Shown: positions 17,438 through 26,151 of the stretch, in pieces
Numbering within the stretch: position 1 is the stretch's first letter
Layout: each line of letters starts with the position of its first letter
From: Fibrobacter succinogenes
GTDB taxonomy: Bacteria > Fibrobacterota > Fibrobacteria > Fibrobacterales > Fibrobacteraceae
Length of the DNA: 64,000 nucleotides
Reading direction: 5' to 3'
Assembly: GCA_902794535.1 (NCBI GenBank)
Contig: CADBHQ010000023.1
Location: 1 to 64,000 of the forward strand
The notes under the pieces: model-generated
Database searches by the model: none
What the model saw: only the letters and a program-made list of their open reading frames with translations
What the model was told of the DNA's origin: nothing
Translations under genes and position numbers: made by a program

Positions 17438-18244
17438 TTAGAAGAAGAATTCAACACCGACATTGAGGCCGGTTGCGTCGCCGCCGATATCACCGCTACG
17501 CACAATCAACTTGGCCCAAACATCAAGCATGTTCGGAATTACGAAGTAGTCTGCACCGAGCCAGATATTGACTTGCTTGTCGCCATTGTCGTCAGCACCT
17601 GCTTCATGATCGCCTTCTTCCCATTCGCTTTCAGTCAGGCGGAACTTGAATTGGAGACCGAAGAATGGGGTAATGCCAACGCCCTGAACGGTGTAAGCGA
17701 TTTCACCGCCGAGGTGCAGGTCGAGGCCGCGTTCATAGTTGTCGTGTTCAAAGCCCCAGTCAAGGCCGGCTTCGGTACCGAACTTGAGGCCCGGAGCATC
17801 CTTGATGGCCATGCTGAACTGGCCACCAAAATAAAGGGCGATTTCTTCGGTAGAAGGGGGTGTCGTGCTGCTGATGGCGTTTGCATCGACATCGTCATTG
17901 CCGACGGGCAGGTGCAAGTCCAAGAACACGTTGAACATCGGGTCAAACTGGTAACGAGCGCCAATGGTAAGGTCGCGCAGGCCGCTACCGCCGTTTACGC
18001 AGCCACTGCAATCCCATTCGCCCCAGAACTGGTAGCCCCAATCCTGCAAAGAAATTTCGAGGCCGTTGATTACACTGAAACGTGCGCCAACGCCGAGACC
18101 AGCTTGAGACCAGTCATGATCCCAGTCGTAATAGAGGTTGCCTTTAGCAGATCCCTTGCCACCTTCGAGAACGGGATAGTAGTCCCAAGTTGCGAATGCA
18201 GCACTTGCTGCGAGAGCTGCAGCGAGAGCGATTTTTTTGAACAT
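17438..18244 (-). CDS. Outer-membrane protein, paralog 1 of 3 in tandem
   Basis: A 268-aa protein with a signal peptide (MFKKIALAAALAASAAFA). The mature start TWDYYPVLEGGKG is shared in pattern with the next two genes (WDYFPVQEAHKG, YNFFPVGDANKG). Beta-strand segments such as LGVGARFSVINGLEISL and IGARYQFDPMFNVFLDLHLPVG alternate with turns, and the chain ends VGVEFFF, the C-terminal aromatic signature of barrels inserted by the BAM machinery. Transport of small solutes or a structural role are both possible; no ligand is evident. A good AAGGAGT lies upstream of ATG 18244. Confidence 0.82.
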   Translation of the reverse strand: MFKKIALAAALAASAAFATWDYYPVLEGGKGSAKGNLYYDWDHDWSQAGLGVGARFSVINGLEISLQDWGYQFWGEWDCSGCVNGGSGLRDLTIGARYQFDPMFNVFLDLHLPVGNDDVDANAISSTTPPSTEEIALYFGGQFSMAIKDAPGLKFGTEAGLDWGFEHDNYERGLDLHLGGEIAYTVQGVGITPFFGLQFKFRLTESEWEEGDHEAGADDNGDKQVNIWLGADYFVIPNMLDVWAKLIVRSGDIGGDATGLNVGVEFFF

Positions 18245-18303
18245 TCCAGACTCCTTGAAAAAGTTTGGTTAACAATTTAGTAAAAGAATAGGGGCTAGGG
18301 TTG

Positions 18304-18336
18304 TAAAAAAAAGATACCCTAGGCAAGGGCCTAGGG
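18304..18336 (-). terminator. Intrinsic terminator between OMP paralogs
   Basis: On the minus strand CCCTAGGC-CCTT-GCCTAGGG forms a perfect 8-bp stem (18317-18324 with 18329-18336), followed by TATCTTTTTTTT. It terminates the 18363-19127 gene, so the tandem paralogs are not simply one transcript. Confidence 0.88.
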
Positions 18337-18362
18337 CGTCAAAGTTTAAACTTCTTTTACAA

Positions 18363-19127
18363 TTAGAAGTTGATGGCGAGCTTACCATTGATTGCGGTAT
18401 AGTCGCCATCGAGGTCGCCGTTAGAGATGATGAAGTTTGCCTTGACGGTGAACATCTGGTTGATGTCGTAGCCAGCGCCAATCCAGAAGGTAATCTGGCT
18501 GTCGTCGCCACCGGCCTCTTCGCCGTCAATCTTGTTTTCGGTGAGCTGCTTGTCGAAGTCGATGCCAATCCACGGAGTAAGGCCAATAGAGGCAATGGTG
18601 TAGTCGAGTTCGGCTTGGATTGTCATGGTAAGGCCTTTTTCGAACTTTTCGTCTTCGAATTTCCAGTCAAAACCGAGTTCAGAACCGAACCACAGGTTCG
18701 GAACGAATTCCTTGGTGAACTGAATTGCGGCGTACAGGCCGAACGGATCGTACTTGCCGGTGACATCGTCGGAGGAAAGCGGAATCTGAATGTCCAATGC
18801 GCCAATCAAAATCGGCAGGAACTGGTAACGGGCACCCACGGTCATGGCGACAAGACCGTCGTTATCCGGACAGGCATCGAAGTCATCGCAGTTGCTGTCT
18901 TCGTTCCAAATCTGGTAACCGATGTTCTGCAGAGACAGTTCGAAGTTCTGCATAATATTGTACTTGGCGTTGACGCGGAGTTGCATCATAGACCAGTCAT
19001 CGTGCCAGGCGTAGGTGTCGCTGATTTCGACTTGGCCTTTGTTTGCATCTCCAACCGGGAAGAAATTGTAGGTTGCAAACGATGCGCTTGCAGCAACTGC
19101 TGCAACGAGTGCGATTTTTTTAATCAT
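18363..19127 (-). CDS. Outer-membrane protein, paralog 2 of 3 in tandem
   Basis: A 254-aa paralog of its neighbours. Signal peptide MIKKIALVAAVAASASFA is followed by TYNFFPVGDANKGQ. Conserved positions include LRVNAKYNIMQNFELSLQNIGYQ, VGARYQFLPILIGALDIQIPL, LWFGSELGFDWKFED and the terminal LAINF with a final Phe. Two Cys (NCDDFDAC) sit in a predicted surface loop at the place where paralog 1 also has two Cys (CSGC). AAGGAGA precedes ATG 19127. The function is unknown beyond membership of a small barrel family that appears expanded by duplication. Confidence 0.82.
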   Translation of the reverse strand: MIKKIALVAAVAASASFATYNFFPVGDANKGQVEISDTYAWHDDWSMMQLRVNAKYNIMQNFELSLQNIGYQIWNEDSNCDDFDACPDNDGLVAMTVGARYQFLPILIGALDIQIPLSSDDVTGKYDPFGLYAAIQFTKEFVPNLWFGSELGFDWKFEDEKFEKGLTMTIQAELDYTIASIGLTPWIGIDFDKQLTENKIDGEEAGGDDSQITFWIGAGYDINQMFTVKANFIISNGDLDGDYTAINGKLAINF

Positions 19128-19170
19128 CTGAGAATCTCCTTATATTTAGAATTTATGGAATAATCTAATA

Positions 19171-19204
19171 AAAAAACACTCCCGATGGAATCAGGAGTGC
19201 TTTT
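19171..19204 (-). terminator. Intrinsic terminator between OMP paralogs
   Basis: On the minus strand CACTCCTGA-TTCCA-TCGGGAGTG forms a 9-bp stem with one mismatch, followed by seven T. It lies just after the 19225-19986 gene. Confidence 0.82.
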
Positions 19205-19224
19205 AATTGCTGTTTTGTAGCGAA

Positions 19225-19986
19225 TTAGAAGTTTACACCGACCTTGGCAGTGAGAATGGTGAGCATTTCTTCGCCATAGTAGTCGTCGCCGAAGCAGAAC
19301 TGAGCTTGGGCACCAGCATAGAACATCGGGTTGATGTTGAAGGTGAGCCCGAGGTACGGAGCAAAGCCCATGTCGCCAGTGTGGCTTTCGCCTATATTTT
19401 CGCCGTCAGCGGTAACCTTACCGAGGCGCATGTTGATATCGATACCGACGTAAGGAACAACCATTTCGCTAACAGCGAAGTCGGCTTCAAGACCGAGGTT
19501 CATGTCCCAAGGCGGCGTGGCTTTGTCTTCACCCTTGGTTTCGAGAGCGAGGCCGAGTTCAGAGCCGAAGTCGACAATGCCGAACTTCTGGGAGAACTGC
19601 ACACCAAAGTGGAAACCGAACGGGTCGTCATCACCGCAGAGGTCTTCGTTGCAGGTGGGGACTTCAACGTCCAAGAAGGCGTTCAAAATCGGCATGAACT
19701 GGTAGCGCAGCATCAGCTGGATGTTGGCAAGACCGTCTTGCTTCATGTCTTCGCCGTCCCAGCTGGTAAAGAGGACGAACGGAACGATCACGCCAGCTTC
19801 AAAGTTCTGAACGATAGTGTAGCGAGCGCCTGCAGAGAGTGCGCCACGGCTCAAATCGTCCTGCATCATGTAGTCAAAATGGATTTCGGCCTGCCCCTTG
19901 TGGGCTTCCTGAACCGGGAAGTAGTCCCAGGTTGCGAACGAAGCGGTTGCCGTAAGAGCAGCTGCAAGAGCGATTTTCTTAAACAT
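19225..19986 (-). CDS. Outer-membrane protein, paralog 3 of 3 in tandem
   Basis: A 253-aa paralog with signal peptide MFKKIALAAALTATASFA and mature start TWDYFPVQEAHKGQ. It shares LSAGARYTIVQNFEAGVIVPF, LMLRYQFMPILNAFLDVEVPT and VDFGSELGLALE with the other two and ends AKVGVNF with a terminal Phe. One loop contains CNEDLCGDDD, again a Cys pair. The frame extends 25 codons upstream to 20061, but ATG 19986 is preceded by AAGGAGA and starts the signal peptide. It is divergent from the giant surface-protein gene at 20257. Confidence 0.83.
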   Translation of the reverse strand: MFKKIALAAALTATASFATWDYFPVQEAHKGQAEIHFDYMMQDDLSRGALSAGARYTIVQNFEAGVIVPFVLFTSWDGEDMKQDGLANIQLMLRYQFMPILNAFLDVEVPTCNEDLCGDDDPFGFHFGVQFSQKFGIVDFGSELGLALETKGEDKATPPWDMNLGLEADFAVSEMVVPYVGIDINMRLGKVTADGENIGESHTGDMGFAPYLGLTFNINPMFYAGAQAQFCFGDDYYGEEMLTILTAKVGVNF

Positions 19987-20256
19987 GTGTATTCTCCTTG
20001 TAAAATGTTTGTAACCTAAATGTAACATTTGTTGCGTCAAAGTCAAGGACTTTTTTATCAAGTGTGATATTTTTCACAATAAAGGGGGCGGGCTATGTGC
20101 TTGATACTCAATGGGTTGCGAAATCGGGTTTTATTGAGGTGTGTGATGTGTACGCTTTTTTGTTCCATGTCACAGAGCGCAGGTTTTTCGGGGTACCCCC
20201 CTATCTTTTTTGGGATTTTTTAAATATTTTTACAGAGAAAGATACAGAGGGATTAT
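19987..20256. promoter_or_regulatory. Divergent control region with a CRP-like site
   Basis: This non-coding divergent region holds TGTGA-N6-TCACA at 20063-20078, a perfect match to the CRP/FNR-family consensus spacing. It also has an inverted repeat AAATGTT...AACATTT (20003-20009 with 20024-20030) in the 5' region of the minus-strand OMP gene, and a GGGGTACCCC palindrome near 20190. The site could regulate the OMP gene, the giant gene or both. Confidence 0.5.
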
Positions 20257-23200
20257 ATGAAGGCAAAAATCAGTTTGTTTGTGTTGACCATGCTGGCCTA
20301 TAGCAGCGTGGTTTTTGCCGCTCCTGGAGCCGCGGCCGAAACGCCGAAATCCTATTATAACCTGATTACCATCCAGACGGGAATGGGAATGGGGGGGACG
20401 ACGACCTTGGTGCTGAGCCAGGGTGCTAAAGAATGTACCAGTAAAGATTGGACGTTGAACTTCAAGGGTAAGGACTACTCGAGTAACGGAACTAACATTG
20501 GTTATGTCTGGATGGGTAACACGACCTTCTTTACGCCTATGGGGCAGTGTATCGCCTCTGTTGAAGATGCGTCTGCGTTGGCTACCGCACTCGAAGATAA
20601 TTGGATTAATGGCGACTCTACGATGAAGAAGGTCCCGCTTGAATTGGGCTCCAATATTGACCTCAAGGAATTTACGGCCAAGACAAAAGTGGGCGAATGC
20701 GAAGTAAACCACGTACCGCTCCCCATGATGGAAAACACCGAGTTTAATGGTAACGGCTTTACCGTCAGCCACCTCTGCTATGCTGCGACGGTTACAGATA
20801 CTGAACCGATGACTGCGCCGGTGGGCTTTTTCGAGAGTGCTGCAAATGTGTCTATGCGAAACGTCAAGATGAATGGCGTGCGCATTTATATCGATGGTAC
20901 AAGCACTGACGGTAAGGACTATTATCCAGTGGGTGCCTTTGTAGGTGCTGTGAACTCTATCTTGATCGATAACGTAGCCCTGGCCAATGATTCTATTCAG
21001 GCTCCTATTGCAGGTGGCGTTGTCGGTTTTGTCAAGAATTCTACGATTTCAAACATCACGGGCGACGACGATATCCATATTTCGAACATCGTTTCGATTA
21101 CCACGTCTCTTGTGATGGATCAATCGAATGCGGTTGGCCATAATGTGTTCCTGGGTGGTATTGCCGGTGTGGCGGTCCGTACGCAAAACGTAGAAGATGC
21201 CACGTTTAAAAACGATTCTGTAAAGGTCGATGTTCATGACTATGCCACGGGGCACAGGTCTGCTTTGGGTGGCATTGCCGGTTTGAACCAGACCATTGGT
21301 GGCCCGGCTAACAACTTGTATGTCTATACAAAGAACAAGGATGGTGGCGAAGTGATTCCGTCCAAGATTTCGGGTGGCGCTTCGATGGGCGGCCTTTTCG
21401 GTGTGTCGTATGTTCCGCGTGATAACAATGTCACGGATGCAGGCAATTTTGTGGTGTCGAACAGCAAGTTCGAAGGTAAACTCTATGATGCCGCCTCGCC
21501 TAGCGTAATGGCCGTGGGCGGTATTCTGGGCCTTGATTCTTCTGATGCGCAAACCTCGGTTCGAGTGATGAACAGCGCTGCCAATATCGATGTCAAGGAT
21601 TCTTTGAAGGATGCCCGTCTTTATCAGTATTATGCCGGTGGTATTGTGGGTTATGGTTCCTCTTGTGTGCAAGGTGGCTCAAATGGCGATGAATTTTTGA
21701 GCGTTACGGGAGCAAAAACGACCGGTTCGATTGCGCTTTCAGCATCGGGAGCGGCGGTTCCTGGACTCCATAGTGATGCCTTCTTAGGTGGCGTCGTGGG
21801 TTCTGCGTGCATTGCCCAGACTAAAGGCTTGGGAATCACAAATGATACTTCGTCTGTCCAGATTACCTCGAAGGTAAAAACCTCTGTTGATGGAAACAAG
21901 AAAGTCAATGGAGCCAACGCTCGTGATAGTGTGTATGTGGGCGGTATCGTCGGTTTTGCAAGCATTATGATGTATAACGCTGCTGCAACCGTAGCTCACT
22001 TGTATTACGAAGGTTCTATTGTGGTTGAAGACAGCCTGAACAATGTATTTGTGGGCGGTATTCTCGGTGGCTTTACTAATGATCAAGGTGGAAGGACTTT
22101 GATTTTGAACGATGTGATTGCTAAAGGCACAAACCAGTTGATCAAGTATACCGCAAAAGAAGCTGGAACGGTATCGACCTCGAATGTTCAGGTTGCAAAT
22201 ATCGGTGGCGTATGCGGCCTTTGCAATGAAATTAGCGAAATGAGCCTAGTGGCTGCCGTGGGCGACATTAGTGTTGTTGGAAAGCATGCGGGCAACTATC
22301 TTTATGTGGGTGGTTTAATTGGTAATACGCAGGCAAACAATGTGAGGACTGTTGTTAAGAACACTTACAATGTGGGCGATATTTCGGTCACGGCCAACAA
22401 TGCTTCCCTCAACAGTTACGACAAAAAGGTGGGTTACCTGATTGGTAAGGCTGAAGTGAACAAGGGCTATGAAATTAAGTCCAGTTACCATTTCGGTGAA
22501 GACGACGATGAAACTGTAACATTGCCGGTAGGATTCTTGAAGACGGAACAGGAGACGAATACCTGGGTTGATAGTGATTCCATTTCTTATGTGTTGAGAA
22601 ACAGCTCTGCCTCGCAGCAATCGGCTCGCTATAACGGTACTGAAATTGCAAAGACCATGAAGTCTTCTCAATTTGCCGGAACCTTGAATGAGGCTTATGC
22701 CGATGCCGCTGATTACGTTTGGACGTTTGCGAAGGATAATAACAATAACCTTCCGTTCTTTGCCAATGGCCAATACGAACCGATTGCTCCGACAACGGTT
22801 GTTAGTCATGTCGTTGTTTTTGCAGATATGAATGGTAAACCGATTGCACAGCAAACGGTGGTCCATGGTGGCGCTGCAACGGCTCCGGTCGATTCTGTGG
22901 TGACTAAGATTGAAGGTTACACCTTTACGGGTTCGTGGGATAAAGATTTTGATAATATTATCAGTGACTTGACCGTAACGGCTGTTTACGATAAGAATTC
23001 GTATACAGTCCGGTTCTTTGACTTTGACGATACTCAGTTCGGAACGAATCAGTCGGTATTGTATCAAGAATCTGCAACGGCTCCGAATGACCCGGAACGC
23101 GTGGGTTATACCTTTGCCGGTTGGGATGATTCGACCTTTGTCAGCGTGACGAAGGATTTGGATGTTCATGCCACATATGTGCCGAATAAGTACTTGATTG

Positions 23201-26007
23201 TGTTTAAGGATTATGACGGAACAGCCTTGGATTCTGCTTATATTCCGTTTAATGCGGCTGTGCCTCAGCCGGTTGACGTGAAGCGTGAGGCTACCGCTGA
23301 ATACACCTATGAATTCTTGGGTTGGACTCCTGAAGTGGTTAATGTGAATGGCGATGCCGTTTACACTGCTACTTACGACTCGACCAAGGTTAAGTATGCT
23401 GTGACCTTTGTGGATTACGACGATACCCCGATTGGCGATGCCCAGATGGTGGAATACGGCGATTCTGCCGTGGCTCCTGCTGACCCGACTCGCGAAGGCT
23501 ACGCATTCGTGGGTTGGGACCGTAAGTTCGACGTGATTACCAAGAGCATTGAAGTGAAGGCTGTCTATGAACTGCTCAAGTTCTGGATTGTGTTCAAGGA
23601 CTTCGATGGCAGCGAACTCAAGGCAGACTCGCTTGTTTACGGTGCAACTGTTGTAACGCCGAAGGATGTGAAACGTGCTTCTACGGCAGAATACAAGTAC
23701 ACGTTTAAGAGCTGGACTCCAGACGTTGCTGTTGTGAGTGCCGATGCTGAATATACGGCAGAGTACGATTCTGCCAAGGTCAAGTATGCGGTGACCTTCG
23801 TTGATTACGATGAAACCCCGATTGGTGATACCGTTTGGGTGGAATACGGCTCTGCCGCTGTGGCACCCGCTGCTCCGACTCGCGAAGGCTACAAGTTCAC
23901 TGGTTGGGACCGTAAGTTCGATGTGATTACCAAGAGCGTCGAAGTGAAGGCTGTCTACGAACGTCAGAAATACTGGGTTGTATTCCAGGATTACAATGGC
24001 GATCAAGTCAAGGCCGACTCCGTGCTTTACGAAGGTTCTGTTTCAGCTCCGAAAAACCTTACTCGTTCCTCGACTGCAGAATACAACTACCTGTTCAAGG
24101 GTTGGGACCCTGTTGTGACCAAGGTGCTCGGAGATAAGGTCTATAAGGCTGTCTATGACTCCTTGAAGAATTCCTACTCGGTGACCTTCTTGGATTACGA
24201 TGGAAGCCGCATTGGCGATGTCCAGACGGTTGAATACGGTGCTGCTGCTGTGGCGCCTGCCGAACCGAAGCGTGATGGTTTTGCGTTCTTTGGTTGGGAT
24301 GGCAGATTCGATAAGATTATCGAAGACACCGAAGTGAAGGCTCTCTATGAAAAGCTTCCGGAATCTTCTAGCTCTGCCGAAAGCTCCAGTTCTGTTGAAT
24401 CCTCTAGTTCTGTTGGAAGTTCTAGCAGCGTGATTCCGGCCTCTAGCTCTAGCGTGTTCGAAGAATCCTCTAGCTCTGTCGAAAGCTCTAGCAGCGTTCC
24501 GGAAGTCTCTAGCTCTAGCATTACTGGCGAAATCAAGATTGTGAAGCCGGAAATCAAACAGTCTGGCAATGCAATCCTCTTGACCTTCGATACCGAAAAT
24601 GCTGGCGAATTGGATTCTGCCCGCGTGGTGGTGACCGGCGAAAATGGTGGTATCTTGGATACCATTATTAAGAAGTCGGTTGTGAACGGCGGTCAGTGGC
24701 AAATGACTCCGGCTCCGATTGGCAAGTTTACGGTAACCTTGACTGTGGGCGACCAAGTGAATTTCGCTGAATACGAAGGCGAGTTTGAAGTAGCTTCTGA
24801 AATCAAGGCCGCTCCGGGTAGCTGGCAGATGGTTTCTCTGTCGGCACTCGACAAAAAGAGTGTTAAGGCCGACGATGCTGCCTTCTACTGGTGGGATGAA
24901 CGCAATCCGGTGGGCGATTACTGGCAGTACCGCGCCTTTGATGGCGGTGTCGTTGAGGGCACTCGCGGCTTTTGGTACGGCACGGCCGATGGCGAACCGT
25001 TGGTGATTCGTGAATCGACCGGCTCTAAGGAAAGCGAAATCGTGTGGGAACTCGATAGCTTGTTCAGCGGCTGGAACTTGGTGGCTAACCCGTACGGTTG
25101 GTATGTGGACATGTCTAAGGGCTCCGCCGATAATGATGCCCAGGTTACTTTCTGGCGCTGGAATTCTGCAACCGGCAATTACGACCCGATGCCTAAGGTG
25201 CTTGGCCCGTACGAAGCCGTGTGGGCAAAGGTTTCCAAGTCTACGACCTGGCGTATGTCTGCTGCTCCGGAATTCAAGATCGAAGAAAGAACTGTCGCCG
25301 AAACAAAGATGGCTATGCATAAGGATGCCGCTGGCATTAAGGGTGCATGGAGCCTGAAGGTGTCCCTTGCCGACGATTACGGTAAGCAGGATTCCTGGAA
25401 CGTGATTGGTGCCGGTGCCGAAGAATCGCTCGAAGAACCGCCTGCAGGCATGGGTAACCATGTGGCGCTTGCAATCCGCAATAGCGAAAAGGGTGCTAAG
25501 CTTGCAAAGAGCATCAAGGCTGTTGCCGACGAATATAGCTGGATTCTCGATGTGAGCGCAAGCTCTGTGCGCGAAGGCAAACTTAAGTTTGAAGGCGTTA
25601 AGGAATTGAGCCGCCAGGGACTTAAGCTGTTCGTAACCGCAGACGGCGAAACGACTGAAGTCACGAACGAGAATTCCTTGAATGTGGCGCTCGCCAAGTC
25701 TGCTAAGCAGGTGGAAGTCCGCGTGGCAGCAGGCAATGCTGTGGTCGCCTCTTCCAAGATCAGCGGCTTTGGCTCTACCCTTGCGGGTGGCACGTTGCAG
25801 GTTGGCTTTACGGCTCCCGAAGCTCTGGCCGGGGCACGCGCAAGCTACGCCGTGGTCGGTGTTGATGGCAAGAAGGTGGCTGCGGGCCAGTTCAAGGCAA
25901 CGGCTGGTACGAACCAGTTTAGCCTGAACGCTCCGAAGTCTGGCGTGTACTTTGTGAAGATCAAGGTCGGCAGCCAGCTGCTCTCGGGCAAGGTCCTTGT
26001 GAAATAA
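20257..26007 (+). CDS. Giant secreted surface protein with beta-helix region, InlB-type repeats and C-terminal sorting-like tail
   Basis: A 1,916-aa protein. Signal peptide MKAKISLFVLTMLAYSSVVFA. Residues about 100-830 have many GGIAGLN / GGVVGFV / GGILGGF segments (GLUG-like or right-handed beta-helix pattern). Residues about 848-1,364 contain eight repeats of roughly 60 aa with the Listeria-Bacteroides repeat signature (EGYTFTGSWD, VGYTFAGWDD, EGYAFVGWD); the last six alternate between a VTFVDYD..IGD type and an IVFKDYDG..AEYxYxFxGW type. A Ser-rich linker (about 1,369-1,423) leads to a module shared with the next gene (GSWQMVSLSALD, WNLVANPYGWYVD, VLGPYEAVW) and a tail ending GVYFVKIKVGSQLLSGKVLVK. 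Probable adhesin or surface scaffold; there is no catalytic motif. Confidence 0.85.
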   Translation: MKAKISLFVLTMLAYSSVVFAAPGAAAETPKSYYNLITIQTGMGMGGTTTLVLSQGAKECTSKDWTLNFKGKDYSSNGTNIGYVWMGNTTFFTPMGQCIASVEDASALATALEDNWINGDSTMKKVPLELGSNIDLKEFTAKTKVGECEVNHVPLPMMENTEFNGNGFTVSHLCYAATVTDTEPMTAPVGFFESAANVSMRNVKMNGVRIYIDGTSTDGKDYYPVGAFVGAVNSILIDNVALANDSIQAPIAGGVVGFVKNSTISNITGDDDIHISNIVSITTSLVMDQSNAVGHNVFLGGIAGVAVRTQNVEDATFKNDSVKVDVHDYATGHRSALGGIAGLNQTIGGPANNLYVYTKNKDGGEVIPSKISGGASMGGLFGVSYVPRDNNVTDAGNFVVSNSKFEGKLYDAASPSVMAVGGILGLDSSDAQTSVRVMNSAANIDVKDSLKDARLYQYYAGGIVGYGSSCVQGGSNGDEFLSVTGAKTTGSIALSASGAAVPGLHSDAFLGGVVGSACIAQTKGLGITNDTSSVQITSKVKTSVDGNKKVNGANARDSVYVGGIVGFASIMMYNAAATVAHLYYEGSIVVEDSLNNVFVGGILGGFTNDQGGRTLILNDVIAKGTNQLIKYTAKEAGTVSTSNVQVANIGGVCGLCNEISEMSLVAAVGDISVVGKHAGNYLYVGGLIGNTQANNVRTVVKNTYNVGDISVTANNASLNSYDKKVGYLIGKAEVNKGYEIKSSYHFGEDDDETVTLPVGFLKTEQETNTWVDSDSISYVLRNSSASQQSARYNGTEIAKTMKSSQFAGTLNEAYADAADYVWTFAKDNNNNLPFFANGQYEPIAPTTVVSHVVVFADMNGKPIAQQTVVHGGAATAPVDSVVTKIEGYTFTGSWDKDFDNIISDLTVTAVYDKNSYTVRFFDFDDTQFGTNQSVLYQESATAPNDPERVGYTFAGWDDSTFVSVTKDLDVHATYVPNKYLIVFKDYDGTALDSAYIPFNAAVPQPVDVKREATAEYTYEFLGWTPEVVNVNGDAVYTATYDSTKVKYAVTFVDYDDTPIGDAQMVEYGDSAVAPADPTREGYAFVGWDRKFDVITKSIEVKAVYELLKFWIVFKDFDGSELKADSLVYGATVVTPKDVKRASTAEYKYTFKSWTPDVAVVSADAEYTAEYDSAKVKYAVTFVDYDETPIGDTVWVEYGSAAVAPAAPTREGYKFTGWDRKFDVITKSVEVKAVYERQKYWVVFQDYNGDQVKADSVLYEGSVSAPKNLTRSSTAEYNYLFKGWDPVVTKVLGDKVYKAVYDSLKNSYSVTFLDYDGSRIGDVQTVEYGAAAVAPAEPKRDGFAFFGWDGRFDKIIEDTEVKALYEKLPESSSSAESSSSVESSSSVGSSSSVIPASSSSVFEESSSSVESSSSVPEVSSSSITGEIKIVKPEIKQSGNAILLTFDTENAGELDSARVVVTGENGGILDTIIKKSVVNGGQWQMTPAPIGKFTVTLTVGDQVNFAEYEGEFEVASEIKAAPGSWQMVSLSALDKKSVKADDAAFYWWDERNPVGDYWQYRAFDGGVVEGTRGFWYGTADGEPLVIRESTGSKESEIVWELDSLFSGWNLVANPYGWYVDMSKGSADNDAQVTFWRWNSATGNYDPMPKVLGPYEAVWAKVSKSTTWRMSAAPEFKIEERTVAETKMAMHKDAAGIKGAWSLKVSLADDYGKQDSWNVIGAGAEESLEEPPAGMGNHVALAIRNSEKGAKLAKSIKAVADEYSWILDVSASSVREGKLKFEGVKELSRQGLKLFVTADGETTEVTNENSLNVALAKSAKQVEVRVAAGNAVVASSKISGFGSTLAGGTLQVGFTAPEALAGARASYAVVGVDGKKVAAGQFKATAGTNQFSLNAPKSGVYFVKIKVGSQLLSGKVLVK

Positions 26008-26042
26008 CGCACAGAATTTTAAGCAAAAATGTGACACTTGTC

Positions 26043-26072
26043 AAAAGGCGGGCCTAGTGCCTGCCTTTTTTG
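26043..26072 (+). terminator. Intrinsic terminator after giant gene
   Basis: AAAAGGCGGGC / GCCTGCCTTTT (one G-U pair) with a 5-base loop is followed by T. It lies 36 bases after the stop at 26007. A TGTGA-N6-TCAAA sequence (26030-26045) overlaps its left edge. Confidence 0.88.
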
Positions 26073-26151
26073 CGCTCGTTCTTACTTTTTTGTTGCATAA
26101 AAAATTATTATTAACTTGTAGCGTTTGGGATAAACGTTGTTGGAGGCTATG

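Noticed and set aside
20064..20303. 79-aa plus-strand frame across the start of the giant gene
   Set aside because: It covers the CRP-like site and overlaps the signal peptide of the giant protein in another frame, with no ribosome-binding site or family signal.
24361..24525. Regular short repeats that resemble a CRISPR array
   Set aside because: They are TCT/AGC serine codons of the poly-Ser linker in frame with the giant protein; there are no uniform repeats with unique spacers. The same applies at 46595-46765, 60518-60600 and 61670-61930.
22315..26037. Long minus-strand open frames (563 and 664 aa) opposite the giant surface gene
   Set aside because: They mirror the sense gene's codon bias, have no ribosome-binding site or recognisable domain, and the plus strand has clear signal peptide, repeats and tail.
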